From positions 2,154,304 to 2,218,303 of the forward strand of contig OX422185.1 in NCBI GenBank assembly GCA_949130485.1: a stretch of DNA of 64,000 bases, written 5' to 3'. Each line of letters starts with the position of its first letter. The first letter of the stretch is position 1. This stretch comes from Agelas oroides. Its lineage: Eukaryota > Porifera > Demospongiae > Agelasida > Agelasidae. Of the stretch, positions 20,701 through 29,629 are shown piece by piece. The notes under the pieces were generated by a model. It was not told where the DNA came from and made no database searches. It was given only the letters and a program-made list of their open reading frames with translations. The position numbers and the translations under genes were made by a program.

Positions 20701-22571
20701 AAGCCTTGTCCCCAAAAATCTGCAGCTGGCCATCTGTCGTGGTGATAGGGATAATTTACTTCCCAAGCAAGCTGGATGGCTATCTGTGATGACATATCAA
20801 CATAATTTACTTCCTGAGCAATCTGATTGGTGCGACAACATGCCAATACACTTTATAATTAGTGAAAGTGTCCAGACCCTACTTTTTGATGAGGCGAGTG
20901 AAAAATTGGTCTGGGATCGAGACTCCTGTATATGTACCTCACAGATAAGGTAATGAGAGAGAATGGATGGAAGGTGAAAATTCAGGAGAGATGACAGAGG
21001 GACAGAGATGACATGTACCTGATCTGCAAAGACAAGTATCTTTCTCTCTCTTCCAAAGTGGTGTGGATAGATTAGAGTCCCTCGGAAAGGATCACGCACT
21101 TTGTTCTAGGAGGAAAGATGGAAGATAATTAGGGCGAGCCTGGTTGAGCCCCACACTATATGTATAGTCTATGAAAGTCTATAGTGTCAGGGAGGAAGGG
21201 AGGTAATAGGAGAGTAGACAGGAATTCATCAAATTAATGTAGTCACACACAAGGTAGCCACTCAGTCTTCAGCAATAGGCAAGAATATTTAAGCTACGCA
21301 ACAAACCACAAAAATCATGAATGGACAAGACTATGTGTTTTGCATATTCCATGATGTAAAATAGCTCTAGACATTTGGAAAAAGCAATGGAGTGCTGTAT
21401 GTGGTGTCCAGCATTTGCTGTAGTTTTGAAGCAGAAGCTATGAAACAGTGTTGGTATGGGGGATATTTGCCCCCGCCCCATCCAGCTAGATATGTGAAGT
21501 ACGTCACCCACTACCTTCTGTTCTGAGCCTTCGGGTATACTCACATGCAATGAAGGCCTCTTTCTTTCCTTGACATTGCTCACGTGAGAAAAGACACCAG
21601 GTTTTCCCCACCTGCACAACTTCTGCGTTTGTGTTCGAGCAAGGCAGCCTGGGAATGAGGCTAGCCTAATTAGCACTAAAAGCAGGCTCATGCACACAGT
21701 ATGTTACCAAGGTAACAATCATCATAGACTAGACGGCTCTCATGTCATATGACAGTTTGCTGCACATTAGCAGGCCTGCTTTGGCCTTACCAGGTCTTCC
21801 CTAGTCTTGTGTAGCCAGACTGTTGCTGGTGAAAGTCTGACCAATGTGAGACTAGGCCTTCCCAGGGAGAAGGTGTCTGAGGCTTTTTCTTGCACTGTAC
21901 TGATAGACGTCTAATCCAAGCATGCCCGGCACTTAAGTCTCTTAAAAATGCTAAAGTTTGCAAACTGGAAAGCTGACCACTTGTTGTTCAGGAACAAAGA
22001 ACACATGTGCATCCTTTTCCTCATACCATAAGTGGTCAAAACTGGACAGTGCAATGCAGTGACCAGCTTGGGGAGTACATGTAAATTAAGCATCTAGGTC
22101 TGCATAATACTTTTTAGCGGTTGTGCATTAACACATCAGTGTGAGCCCGTCTGCTAGGCCCGTATTTTTTCAGGGAGGTGCGGAGATGTGGAGACGCGGC
22201 TCAGTGAAAAACTTCTCTAATTAAAGCACACCTACTTTCTTCATAGTCAGGTCTACTCTACAGCTCAGCTCCACGGTCTCCGGAATCAGCGACAGAGAGT
22301 ACGCTCTGAGCGCCCGCAGTGTTTCGTAGAGGTCCAATACCTCATCTTTCAGCTTGCGGCGGTTGTAGAGGAACACACGACTGGTGGAGGGAGAGGGAGA
22401 AGAAGGGTGCGGCGCCGGCGTGCCCCCATGTTGGTTGGCTTCGTCGGGTTGCTTGGTGGCGGCAGCGGTGATGACCGTGCGGATTGTTGTAGCTGGCAGG
22501 CAGCAACCCCTAAGGGAATCCAGAGCCTTGCAAGCCAACATCTCAGAAGAAGGGACTTTCCCCTGACACAC
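9388..22571 (-). CDS. mrpl1: Mitochondrial large ribosomal subunit protein uL1m
   Basis: Seven exons: 22571-22236, 21105-21019, 19712-19644, 19171-19057, 16375-16275, 10176-10092 and 9467-9388. All junctions are GT-AG with matching phases, and the total is 873 bp, giving 290 residues. uL1 builds the L1 stalk that moves the E-site tRNA. Landmarks in order: a basic N-terminal leader likely to target mitochondria (the inner Met at 22541 may be the true start), [29 protein letters not shown], then [15 protein letters not shown] (the hallmark uL1 box), [20 protein letters not shown] (the MPNPKxGTV box), [24 protein letters not shown] and the closing [13 protein letters not shown]. Intron 5 is 6.1 kb because a Tc1 element is inserted; introns 3, 4 and 6 also hold repeats. 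The gene looks intact. A decayed copy of exons 1 and 2 lies at 39.9-41.5 kb. Confidence 0.92.
9560..9610. repeat. Degenerate piece of the TAGCCTCG-family terminus
   Basis: Carries the CGTCCCATTACTTGTAGTAT.GGAAAAGC arrangement seen in intact copies at 23208 and 47425. It lies in mrpl1 intron 6. Confidence 0.5.
9635..9891. mobile_element. hAT-type MITE with perfect 8-bp target duplication
   Basis: A 257-bp element in mrpl1 intron 6. Its left end is TAGTGTTGTTTTAGTT and its right end, read inverted, is CAGTGTTGTTTTAGTT. It is flanked by CATGTATG at 9627-9634 and 9892-9899. The interior is AACTAAAACT-rich and non-coding. The 8-bp duplication and the CAGTG termini are typical of hAT transposons. 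Confidence 0.9.
10448..10579 (+). repeat. 22-bp tandem repeat, six copies, ahead of the BEN gene
   Basis: Six copies of ACAGCGAAAAGAACGGTTTT plus CT, with single changes in copies 4 and 6. It lies between the left terminus and the first ATG of the BEN gene, where promoter elements would be. AACGG words also recur beside the right terminus. Confidence 0.95.
10584..13025 (+). CDS. BEN-domain protein, transposon cargo
   Basis: Phase-consistent exons: 10584-10626, 10801-10956, 11068-11196, 11308-11455, 11581-11858, 11963-12040, and a last exon from 12179. The protein starts with a short leader, then [27 protein letters not shown], a small beta domain common at the N-terminus of BEN proteins. Next come a duplicated TPFTTGELE block, a lysine-rich nuclear-localisation stretch ([19 protein letters not shown]), a Ser/Thr-rich linker with three 11-residue repeats, a short coiled coil (12180-12330), a 42-bp tandem repeat around 12580 and a C-terminal BEN domain (12740-13000: [31 protein letters not shown]). 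BEN domains bind DNA or chromatin proteins. The coiled-coil exon and the BEN frame differ by one frame between about 12346 and 12471, so either a further small intron or a frameshift lies there. It sits wholly within the Tc1 inverted repeats. Confidence 0.8.
13097..13102 (-). other. Poly(A) signal of the Tc1 transposase
   Basis: AATAAA on the minus strand, 75 bases after the transposase stop. The transcript end would nearly overlap the 3' end of the BEN gene. Confidence 0.5.
13177..14394 (-). CDS. Tc1-family DD34E transposase
   Basis: Two exons, 14394-13865 and 13645-13177, joined across a 219-bp GT-AG intron in phase, give 332 residues, close to the usual 340. The N-terminal half carries the paired helix-turn-helix DNA-binding region with the GSGRPSKVT linker between its two parts. 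The catalytic triad is visible: the first Asp in [10 protein letters not shown], the second in [11 protein letters not shown], and the Glu in [15 protein letters not shown], with 34 residues between the last two. It would bind the inverted repeats and cut and paste the element at TA. No stop or frameshift is seen, so it may be active. It is transcribed towards the BEN gene. Confidence 0.93.
14694..14729 (+). repeat. (TG)n microsatellite
   Basis: About 17 TG units. A shorter (CA)n run lies at 14987-15000. Confidence 0.95.
14762..14815 (+). repeat. Partial tRNA-like SINE
   Basis: GATTTGCCAGGTTGCAGGTT followed by TGAGTCCC matches the T-arm half of the SINEs at 28090 and 39417. Confidence 0.6.
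15050..15300. other. C-rich stretch, no gene
   Basis: Pyrimidine-rich (CCCCTTCCCCCCCTCCCC) in mrpl1 intron 5. A short ATG frame at 15027 ends after 24 codons. No motif is recognised. Confidence 0.5.
15362..15690 (+). repeat. Tandem duplication of about 150 bp
   Basis: 15375-15508 and 15530-15685 are near copies (GTCATTCAGTGCACATCTGT, then GCATATTTCGATCACGTTAC). Confidence 0.9.
15545..15765. mobile_element. MITE with about 40-bp inverted termini
   Basis: Left GGTAGAAATCAAACATTATT and right (inverted) GGTAGACATTATTCTGTTGC. A related palindrome lies at 36470-36735. Confidence 0.6.
16839..17269. mobile_element. TAGCCTCG-family TIR element, 431 bp
   Basis: Inverted repeats of about 110 bp start TAGCCTCGGTCCCAGGCC and TAGCCTCGTTCCCAGGCC. 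The 9-bp target duplication ACGTACCAC is perfect (16830-16838, 17270-17278). The interior is non-coding. It sits in mrpl1 intron 4. Confidence 0.93.
17388..17939. mobile_element. TIR element, 552 bp, with a possible captured exon
   Basis: Inverted ends of about 55 bp (CAAGAGC..ATGATGTCATTTTT) are flanked by TTTGAAC on both sides. The minus strand interior has a 40-codon open stretch ([18 protein letters not shown], about 17760-17640), lysine- and leucine-rich, preceded by splice-like bases. I do not recognise the protein. Confidence 0.7.
18198..18323 (+). repeat. 42-bp tandem repeat, three copies
   Basis: Units start at 18198, 18240 and 18282 (GTACGCTAACAGCATTACTG). Confidence 0.95.
18351..18808. 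mobile_element. Mariner-type MITE, 458 bp
   Basis: Ends CCGTAAACGCTTTAATTAAC and, inverted, CCGTAAACCCTTTAATTAAC, flanked by TA. Long imperfect inner palindrome rich in GGCGCC words. Confidence 0.8.
19173..19440 (+). repeat. (GGGA)n purine tract
   Basis: About 260 bp of almost pure GGGA/GGGAAA on the plus strand inside mrpl1 intron 3, so the transcript carries the pyrimidine strand directly before exon 4. A weaker purine stretch lies at 19722-19860, just 5' of exon 3 in the sense of the gene. Confidence 0.95.
21440..21665. mobile_element. Half of a TAGCCTCG-family element
   Basis: Matches the right half of the element at 37306-37701 (GCTAGATAYGTG, GAGAAAAGAYACCAGG) and ends CCTGGGAATGAGGCTA. 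Confidence 0.65.
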
Positions 22572-23207
22572 GTGTGCGTGAGGGCGGCTCGCGCGCGCCG
22601 TGTAAATTTACACCCAGCAGTGTACGTGTATTTATCTCCATTCCAAGCTTGGCACCAATGCCACTGCCTCCATCCTCAGCAATACTGACGATTCGAAACC
22701 ACTGCTCAGAAAGGCAAAACAGGCCATCCTCGATCAAGACAACAGACTCAAGCTCCAGGCTGCTGCTCAACATCAATCAGTCAAACTTGCCTTGAACATA
22801 AACTAGCTTCGTGTTTGGGAGACTACGATAAAGGTCCATACTGGACTAGAATCACTCAGTCATTTTTCAAAGCTCTCACATAGACCTGCTCTTTCAGTTA
22901 ACTTTGTACATAAGTGTATTGTTCATAGTTTTGTTGCCTTTTATGTACTCCACCCCAAACACAGGGGGCTACTCTCATGAACCTTTGAACCTTTTATGCC
23001 CTATAAAAATTCATACTAGGAGGACAGTACTAGTACATGTAGCTTCATGATGACCTGACATCCAGTCTTGATCCCAGACCCCACCCAAAAGGAGAGGGTC
23101 CGATGAGCTCATTCTTTAGGCTTCATAACTTTGTGGAAGCATCTTCCTAGCATAGCACACCCTCACACCATGGGCTAGCAGTGATGTTATGGAGAGTGGT
23201 CTGGGTT

Positions 23208-23292
23208 CCCTCGTTCCCAGGCCCTGCCCAGCTTCCCATCGCTTGCAGTATGGAAAAGCTGGGCGGGGCCTAGGAACTGGGCTAGCAGAGTA
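23208..23292. mobile_element. TAGCCTCG-family mini-element, 85 bp
   Basis: Hairpin of CCTCGTTCCCAGGCCCTGCC against GGGCGGGGCCTAGGAACTGG, with GTCTGGGTT repeated on both sides (23199-23207, 23293-23301). Confidence 0.8.
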
Positions 23293-23344
23293 GTCTGGGT
23301 TCAAGACACCTCAGGCCAAAAAGGTCACCTTCCACATCACATGA

Positions 23345-23600
23345 AATTCTCTTGATTGGACCCAGTCAATAATAACTAGGTCTTCCAAAAATTGTTCGAA
23401 CTAGCTCCAAGTACTTTTCAAACGGAAGTCCAGTGCTCACTGTGTAACCAGCTGCTCTTAAATAGCTTGTCCTGTGCCAAACAGTTATGGGTTTGGTGTA
23501 ACGTCATATTAGCGTATTCATTGATCTATGAATACACTTATATATTCATGATTAGCCTTAATTGCTGTGCTGATCTTACAGATACACAAGCGGACCAAGG
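23345..23600 (+). repeat. Upstream module of the hammerhead repeat, copy 1
   Basis: Starts GGACCCAGTCAATAATAACT, then AGGTCTTCCAAAAATTGTT, AACGTCATATTAGCGTATTC and ATATTCATGATTAGCCTTAA. The same ordered blocks recur at 27345, 32270, 34325 and 37740. The matching ribozyme part lies at 24739, separated by the tRNA-like foldback. Confidence 0.85.
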
Positions 23601-23832
23601 GCGTAGCTAGTATATAGCAATGAGGCACAGGAGGCACCTCCTCGTTTTTACTGTGACCGACAAGTTACTTCATTTACTTCATTTTATCTGATGGTTCTGA
23701 GCAAATGAGGGCCACAACAAGTGTAAAAGGTCTTTGCCTACAAACTGAGCCTGAATTATAATGCACAAATAGTGTTGAAATGAGACAGTAAGTGAAAGGA
23801 TGTGAGTTATTTGATAGCAAAAAAAAGACATT

Positions 23833-24470
23833 GAGATCCAGCCAGGATTTGAACCTGGGTCTTCTGAAGTCTAGTCAGATGCTCTTACCAACTGAGCCAC
23901 TGGAGCTCTGGCATTGGAGCAGAGGATAGATGGTATTATATCCATAGACACATTTCGAATCTCAGGCTGGATCTCTCAATCTGTAGGCTTTACTCTGCAT
24001 TGGTGAGTACTGAGTGCTCAGTTCGTAAGACGATCTGACTAGAAATCAGAAGACCCAGGTTCAAATCCTGGCTGGATCTCAATGTCTTTTTCGCCATCAA
24101 ATAACTCTGTAAATAAAACATCCTTTTCACAATTTGCCTTAGGCTGGCAAAAACACCTTTGGAAGGAGAAATGTTTCCGGTCAGCCCCTGCGGGGTTCCG
24201 GCGGCACATGCAAAGTGTCTGCTGATACCCAGTTTGCTGGGGCTGCAGCATAAAGTACTTCAGTACTCACCAATGCAGAGTAAAGCCTACAGATTGAGAG
24301 ATCCAGCCTGAGATTCGAAATGGATAAATACGATCTATCCTCTGCTCCAATGCCAGAGCTCCAGTGGCTCAGTTGGTAAGAGCATGTCTGACTAGAATTC
24401 AAAAGACCCAGGTTCAAATCTAGAGAGCCTGGGGACGAGGCTAGTTCAAATGTCTGGCTGGATCTCAATG
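23833..24470. repeat. Foldback made of two inverted tRNA-like SINEs
   Basis: Arms 23833-24005 and 24257-24470 are inverted copies, each ending in a tRNA-like sequence. On the left arm (minus strand, 23908-23833) the D-arm GGCTCAGTTGGTAAGAGC and the T-arm CCAGGTTCAAATCCTGG are clear, and the acceptor arms pair with one mismatch. The loop holds a third partial copy (24026-24083, plus). Acceptor mismatches and repetition argue against functional tRNAs. Confidence 0.85.
24420..24443. mobile_element. 24-bp micro-insertion with TAGCCTCG-family end
   Basis: CTAGAGAGCCTGGGGACGAG plus GCTA interrupts the T-arm of the tRNA-like repeat, between direct repeats GTTCAAAT (24412-24419 and 24444-24451). The uninterrupted version is seen in the other arm. 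Confidence 0.85.
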
Positions 24471-24738
24471 TCTTTTTTTGCCAAGACATTCACAGTAAAA
24501 AGGTCTTTGTCTACAAACTGAGCCTGAATTACGAAACAAGACAATGAGTACATTCATAGTAAAAATTTTGCCACACACTTCGCATGTGGATATTATTAGC
24601 TCCTCATTCTCATAATCCTAGCTACGCTCTTGGAGATGCTATGTCTGAGGAGCTTTACCCACGGTATGGTTAAGGCCAGCCACCTGATTGCATTTAGTGC
24701 ATAAGACATAGAGCAGTCCCCATCTCCCGGTTACCCAA

Positions 24739-24782
24739 GTGCAGCTGATGGGCCCTGGTATTAGCTGAAACACACCCAGCAC
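24739..24782 (+). ncRNA. Hammerhead ribozyme motif, decayed (copy 1)
   Basis: Stem I GTGCAG, box CTGATGG, loop TGGTATT, box TGAAA. The cleavage triplet is changed to ACC, so it is probably inactive. Confidence 0.5.
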
Positions 24783-24784
24783 AG

Positions 24785-25100
24785 CGGGTGACTTTGTATA
24801 ACATCTTGGCCTGCCGTTTTTTTAGGGAGGTGTGGTTCACTGATTTTTCATATGTACAGTCATTCAAATTTTCTGTGTTCCATATGAAATCCCATGGAAC
24901 ATGTTCCTGTGTACACTGATTGTAGGGCTACAGTTTACAGTGGAGAGAGGAATAGACCACGATTTCCATGGGATTCCTCTCGTGATTCACAAGCAATTCA
25001 CAAGTTCAAATGGTTGTATGAGTCATAAGAAGCAATTTTAACTAGCCAGATGACTTCAGCTTCGCTGAAAACCCTATAATGACTTCATCCAAGCACTTTC
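24785..25100 (+). repeat. Downstream module of the hammerhead repeat
   Basis: Reads GGGTGACTTTG, AACATCTTGGCCTGCC, AGGGAGGTGTGGTTCACTGA, TTTTCTGTGTTCCATATG and ends in a block ACTAGCCAGATGACTTCAGC. It is closely repeated at 29690-30000. Confidence 0.8.
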
Positions 25101-25306
25101 TGGTTGTGTATTTAGAGGACACACAAGCTGTATAAATCATGATTACTATACTTAGCTACATGTTCCCTTTGTCATGTGCTAACAGTAATGTTTTACAGAG
25201 CACTCCGCTCCAATACAATACAAAAGAACTTGAGCTCATAGAGTTTCACCTACAGTTAATCAGATAACCAGTTAACTGTTAGTTATTTGTAACCAGTTTT
25301 TTTAGT

Positions 25307-25430
25307 TATAGTTATAGCACAGGTGCCAGGGATTTATGGCAGTAAACAGACTGAGTCCAAGGGCGTAGCCCGAGGAGGAGGTTTGTTTACTACAGCCATA
25401 AATCCCTGGCTACCTGTGCTATAGTTATCC
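25307..25430. mobile_element. MITE-like inverted repeat
   Basis: TATAGCACAGGTGCCAGGGA against TCCCTGGCTACCTGTGCTAT, with GGATTTATGG continuing the arm; arms of about 40 bp. Confidence 0.75.
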
Positions 25431-26025
25431 CACCTGATTGGTCCTTTGTTGTTATTACTGTAAACACAGCTGTACATGTGCAAATGTTTACAGTAACTTC
25501 AACATTCTTTACTGTCAAAGTAAAATGATGTAAAATCTGTACTAATAGTCTGATAATGTAGTAGACTATAAACTAAAAATACATGGAGAGGGAATTATGA
25601 GCCATCATTTCCCTTGTACCTACCCCTCAGGGAGGGAAATTATCACAGTAAACCCCCACCTGTTGTATAGGCAAAACTATACCAGGTGGGATATATGTGT
25701 GCGAAGCTTAGGCCATGCATGTGCATGTAGTCATAATAGGCTCAGGCATAGCATTAGTCCTGTGGATAATTTTTTGCAAATATTTTCACACTGTACTGCT
25801 CAAAGTGCAAAGTTCGAAGTCGGTTAAACAAAAGTAGGTATGCACCATAAATAAAGGTACATCAGTCATCCATGCTCAAACAAGGGATGTTCACTCCTAC
25901 AGGTATGAGTGACCACCGTTATGAAGGGCCAACTAAGATACTCAGACAACGCTCTTTTCCGCAGAAAATCAAAAGAATGGTCCTCAAACAGATATTGCTC
26001 AGGGCATCTTGCCTCACGCTGGAAA

Positions 26026-26353
26026 TAAATGAATTTTGATGTTATGAGGCAAAATAGAGGAAAGGAATTTAGAGTGAGAAAAACCACTCAGCATGGGTTC
26101 TTTCCTGATGGAATTTTCCGGTCAACCCCTAACGGAGTTCTGACGGTACATACTGAGTGGCTGCCAGATGTGTGACTGAGGCATTCAGTGCCATCTGTGC
26201 AGTACATGTAGAGGATTGTGAGGGCTGATGGTTGTCCAGCTGTTGTGGCTCAGTGGCAGAGCACTGGTGGCTCAAGCCAGAGGTGTCCTGGGTTCGACTC
26301 CCGGCAACTGCAGGCTTTTTCTCTACTTCGCCTCATAACATCAAAATTCATTT
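26026..26353. repeat. Inverted repeat around a tRNA-like sequence
   Basis: AATGAATTTTGATGTTATGA at 26026 is inverted at about 26334-26353. Inside, 26226-26297 is tRNA-like (GGCTCAGTGGCAGAGC and GGGTTCGACTCCCGG). The anticodon loop lacks T33 and the acceptor stem has mismatches, so it is a SINE head rather than a tRNA gene. Confidence 0.7.
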
Positions 26354-26611
26354 ATCAAACAGATATTGTTGCCCATTAGTCTCATCCCCAGACCTCATCT
26401 GGCACGTATATAGTTTACAGTATAAAAGTGATCCGCGCTGGGGTTGGTTTGGTTTACATACGCCCAAAGAAACAGCTGAACAGCACCAGACCCTCTCCCC
26501 TCGGGTGGGGCCTGGAAATGTGAATAACATCATTACTGTAATGAGAAAAAGGGGAGGAAGAACATGTGACTTCATTGTTTTGTGGAACCTCTCCAATGTG
26601 TACTAAAAATA

Positions 26612-26981
26612 CCGTATAGTGGGAAATTTTCGCTGGGTGCCAATTTTCGCTGACAGACCTGCTTCCGCGAAAATAAAAACTGCAAAAAAAATGAACTAAG
26701 ATGGAAATTGATGACGTCATTATGTGCGTACGTCAAGTACTGATGTGAACATGATGGTTCTCTACAGTCTGTCTGCCCTCTAAATGGTTGCTGCAAAGAA
26801 GAATCAGCCTCCTACTGTAGAAAATGCCGTAAAAGGCGCTCCAAAGATGTTGCATCAGCCGGTAGGGGTGTGGTCAGAGCGTCCCGTATTCCGTGAAAAT
26901 AAAAAACGTGAAAATTTCTTCTGAAGAGCCTGGACGCTTTTCCGTGAAAATTTGCACCAGCGAAAATTTCCCACTGTACGG
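26612..26981. mobile_element. Mariner-type MITE, 370 bp
   Basis: CCGTATAGTGGGAAATTTTC and, inverted, CCGTACAGTGGGAAATTTTC, flanked by TA on both sides. Inner repeats of GCGAAAATT. Non-coding. Confidence 0.85.
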
Positions 26982-27243
26982 TAGAATGTTGGCATCAAAG
27001 TATGAATTTCAAAGTATGCTTTGCAGTTGATTCTGCAGTTAAACTCTTTCTTCCATCCCTTTCCTCTTATGCGATGTTGCCTCTTTGTTCCGGTCCTTTC
27101 TGATTACATCATGCTTACATGAGAAGACACCAGACTCTCCCCACCTTCAAGACTCCAGTGCGGGAGCCTGGGAAAGGATAAAGAAAGGGGAGTCTGGCTG
27201 ATACAGTACATCCTCTCACCATGGGACTATGGAGGAGGGTAGG

Positions 27244-27294
27244 TAGCCTCGTCCCTAACCCCCATTTTTGAGGAGAGAGCCTGGGACGAGACTA
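27244..27294. mobile_element. TAGCCTCG-family mini-element, 51 bp
   Basis: Starts TAGCCTCGTCCC, ends GGGACGAGACTA, flanked by GAGGGTAGG (27235-27243, 27295-27303), a perfect 9-bp duplication. Confidence 0.85.
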
Positions 27295-27344
27295 GAGGGT
27301 AGGGGTGGTCTGGGTCTTGTCTACAATGTCACCTTATGTTCACC

Positions 27345-27640
27345 TGATTGGACCCAGTCAATAACTAGGTCTTCCAAAAATTGTTTACACTAACTAGTGC
27401 GACTAAACTTCCACAATATTCGACTCAACCACCTAAATATCCGTTCTTAAATACCCTGGCCTTTTCGGAACAATTGTGGGTTTGTGTGACGTCATATTAG
27501 CATATTCATTGCTCTATGAATTCTATTACATATTCATAGTTAGCCTTAATTACTGTACAGCTGCACACCTAGCCTCGTTCCCAGGCACTCGGGAACGAGG
27601 CTACTGCACACCCAAGAGGAGCTTCTACCCAATTCCAATG
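27345..27640 (+). repeat. Upstream module of the hammerhead repeat, copy 2
   Basis: Same ordered blocks as at 23345, with TGTGACGTCATATTAGCATA. It contains the 34-bp insertion at 27570. Confidence 0.85.
27570..27603. mobile_element. 34-bp TAGCCTCG-family element
   Basis: 13-bp perfect inverted ends (TAGCCTCGTTCCC / GGGAACGAGGCTA) around an 8-bp loop, flanked by the perfect 9-bp duplication CTGCACACC (27561-27569, 27604-27612). It is nearly nothing but termini. Confidence 0.92.
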
Positions 27641-27714
27641 TACTGTTAAGGTCAGCCACCTGATTGCATTTTGTGCATGAGATAAAGAGGAATCCCCATC
27701 TCCTGGTCGCTCCA

Positions 27715-27758
27715 GTGCAGCTGATGATGCCTGGTATTGGGTGAAATGCGTCCTGCAC
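27715..27758 (+). ncRNA. Hammerhead ribozyme motif (copy 2)
   Basis: Stem I GTGCAG/CTGCAC pairs perfectly. Box CTGATGA, box GAAA and triplet GTC before the cleavage point are intact. The outer pairs of stem II are mismatched, so activity is doubtful. Confidence 0.65.
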
Positions 27759-27997
27759 AGTGGGTGACTTTGCATATAACATCTAGGCCTGCCTTTTTCT
27801 TGAGGGAGATGTGATTGCTCAAATTTCCTGCATGCTTACATGAGAAGAGATACCAGACTCTCCTCACCTTCACGACTCCAGTGCGGTGGAGCCTGGCTGA
27901 TATAGTACAAACTCTCACAATGGGACTATGGAGGAGGGGAGGGGAGGTGCGGCGAGCGTGAAGTGTGAGGCGCAAAGGCTCAGATGTTTAACACGCT

Positions 27998-28230
27998 CCA
28001 GACCTAACAGTCAGACCTTAGCCTAAGTCAAAGTCAAAGAGAAAGGTGAGAAATAAAGAAGAGAAAATAAAGAGGGGAAGAAAGGACAGTGACTCAGGGA
28101 GGGACTCAAACCCACAACCTGGCAAATGGCCTGCCATGCTCTAACCAACTGAGCTACTGAGTCACTTGGCAACTCAGTAGCCAAATTCGAATACTTAAGG
28201 CTGAGCTTCCAGGGATCCAGCCGAAGCCGT
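27998..28230 (-). repeat. tRNA-derived SINE
   Basis: The minus strand has the tRNA-like head 28163-28090 (GTAGCTCAGTTGGTTAGAGC, then GGTTGTGGGTTTGAGTCC) and a tail of about 90 bp matching the copy at 39350-39590. The anticodon loop lacks T33. Confidence 0.8.
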
Positions 28231-28418
28231 TAATTAATTAACCCTTTAACACCTAAATTTGTTTCACTAGAGACTACTTTTACAGTGCTAGTGCCTACAG
28301 CTGCAGAGACGTTATGCTCAAAGAGCTTCTACATTACTGTATACATGTACCCACTGAATAGACAAGACCAGCCACCTCACTGCATTTTGTGCCATTCCCC
28401 ATGCATCATGCCACCCCA

Positions 28419-28462
28419 TTGCAGCTGGTGAGGCCTGGTATTGTACGAAACGTGTCCGGCAC
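28419..28462 (+). ncRNA. Hammerhead ribozyme motif, decayed (copy 3)
   Basis: Box 1 is CTGGTGA (one change); GAAA and GTGTC are kept; stem I and stem II pair only partly. Confidence 0.5.
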
Positions 28463-28639
28463 AGTGGGTAACTTTGCATAACATCTAGTACTGGTTCAGT
28501 ACTGGTACATTTTCTGTGTTCCACTCGGAATCCATGGAACATGCAGTCTATTGTGTGTCAATAGAGGTCAGCAGGAGGGCAGAATTTCCCTGCTAGCTAC
28601 AGAGTATGCTGTGTAACCTGGCAACAAAACTGGCAGGGC

Positions 28640-28860
28640 TTCATTTGGGGGGTGGGGGCCGAGCGCGAAGCGCGAGGACGGGCGTAGAACGCGAGGCGGA
28701 GAGATGCTCCCGACGCTAGCGGGAGGCTGGCGAGCTTCAGCGTTGAGGGGCGAGGAAGCAGGGCGTTTCTGCGAAGTAGCTGGCGTGTCCATCGTTGCTG
28801 CGGGCGGTCCGCGTTCGCGGTAGACACTTCAACAGTAGACAGCCGAGTAGCTTAAATAAA
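28640..28860. other. GC-rich island without recognised gene
   Basis: Dense in GCGCGAAGCGCGAGG-type words, unlike the AT-rich surroundings. It follows a repeat (28558-28640) that also precedes the 74-bp array end at 33690. No protein family is recognised in any frame. Confidence 0.5.
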
Positions 28861-28929
28861 CTTAATCAATATTTCGACTACTGTGAGGTGAGAGCTCCTA
28901 CCCCGGGGGATCAATCAGGCCAGGGACTT

Positions 28930-29565
28930 GGTTTCTAGCCTAGATGCTCATGTTACTTAGGGAGGCCTATGTTAGAGTACTGGGAATTAACACCAAAGGG
29001 GAGGACTGTGTTAAGTGCCCTGGTCCAATGTACTTCTTGAGATGGGAGCTGGTTAGGGGGCAGTGTTCAAGGGGCAGGATATCGTGTGGGTCTCGAAGCT
29101 GTGTCCTCTGGAGCTGAAGTGGCGGTAGATGGGCCAGGTGCTCTTCCTCTTCTCCTTTGCTGCAGATCTATGGTGGCCAAAGCGATTTAGTAGAGATTTA
29201 GAAGTTTGTCCTACATACATTTTAGAACATTTAGAACAAATGATGCAGTAGATGAGGCTAGTACTTTTACAGGTGAAGGTATCAGTGAGGTAGATGGGTT
29301 GATGTGTAATGCTAGCATGGATGATGTTGTAGGAAAGTAGTTTAGGGCAGGTGAGACAAAGTGGGTGATTACATGGTTTTACTCTCTTAACGGTTGTAGT
29401 TTATCTGCAGTGGAATGTCAGCTGTAGGGGGAGGGGGTCTTTCAAGTGTCTTAGCAGAGACTAAGTGGTTGGAGACTGCCTTTTCTCGTCTGAAGCAAAG
29501 CTGTGTAGTAGAGAAGAGTTGTGTGAGGTTTCTGTCCTTAGAGATAAGGTCCCAATGAGGTTAAG
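28930..29565 (-). mobile_element. Penelope-like element remnant with GIY-YIG domain
   Basis: The minus strand reads an RT C-terminus (DLISKDRNLTQLFSTTQ, CFRREKAVSNHLVSAK), then a CNHPLCLTC zinc-type linker, then TSLIYCIICSKCSKMYVGQT followed by LLNRFGHHRSA, the GIY-YIG endonuclease signature. Frameshifts and a stop between the two halves show decay. GIY-YIG fused to an RT is diagnostic of endonuclease-positive Penelope-like elements. Confidence 0.8.
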
Positions 29566-29629
29566 GCCAGCCACCTGATTACATTTAGTGCATGAGACAT
29601 AGAGCAGTCCCCATCTCCTGGTTACCCCA

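Noticed and set aside
20560..20766. Minus-strand 68-codon frame in mrpl1 intron 2
   Set aside because: Looks protein-like in composition, but the uL1 fold is complete without it, no family is recognised and splice phases do not support inclusion.
23833..23908. tRNA gene (minus) with AGA anticodon
   Set aside because: A serine tRNA would need a long variable arm; the acceptor has a mismatch and the unit is repeated within a foldback.
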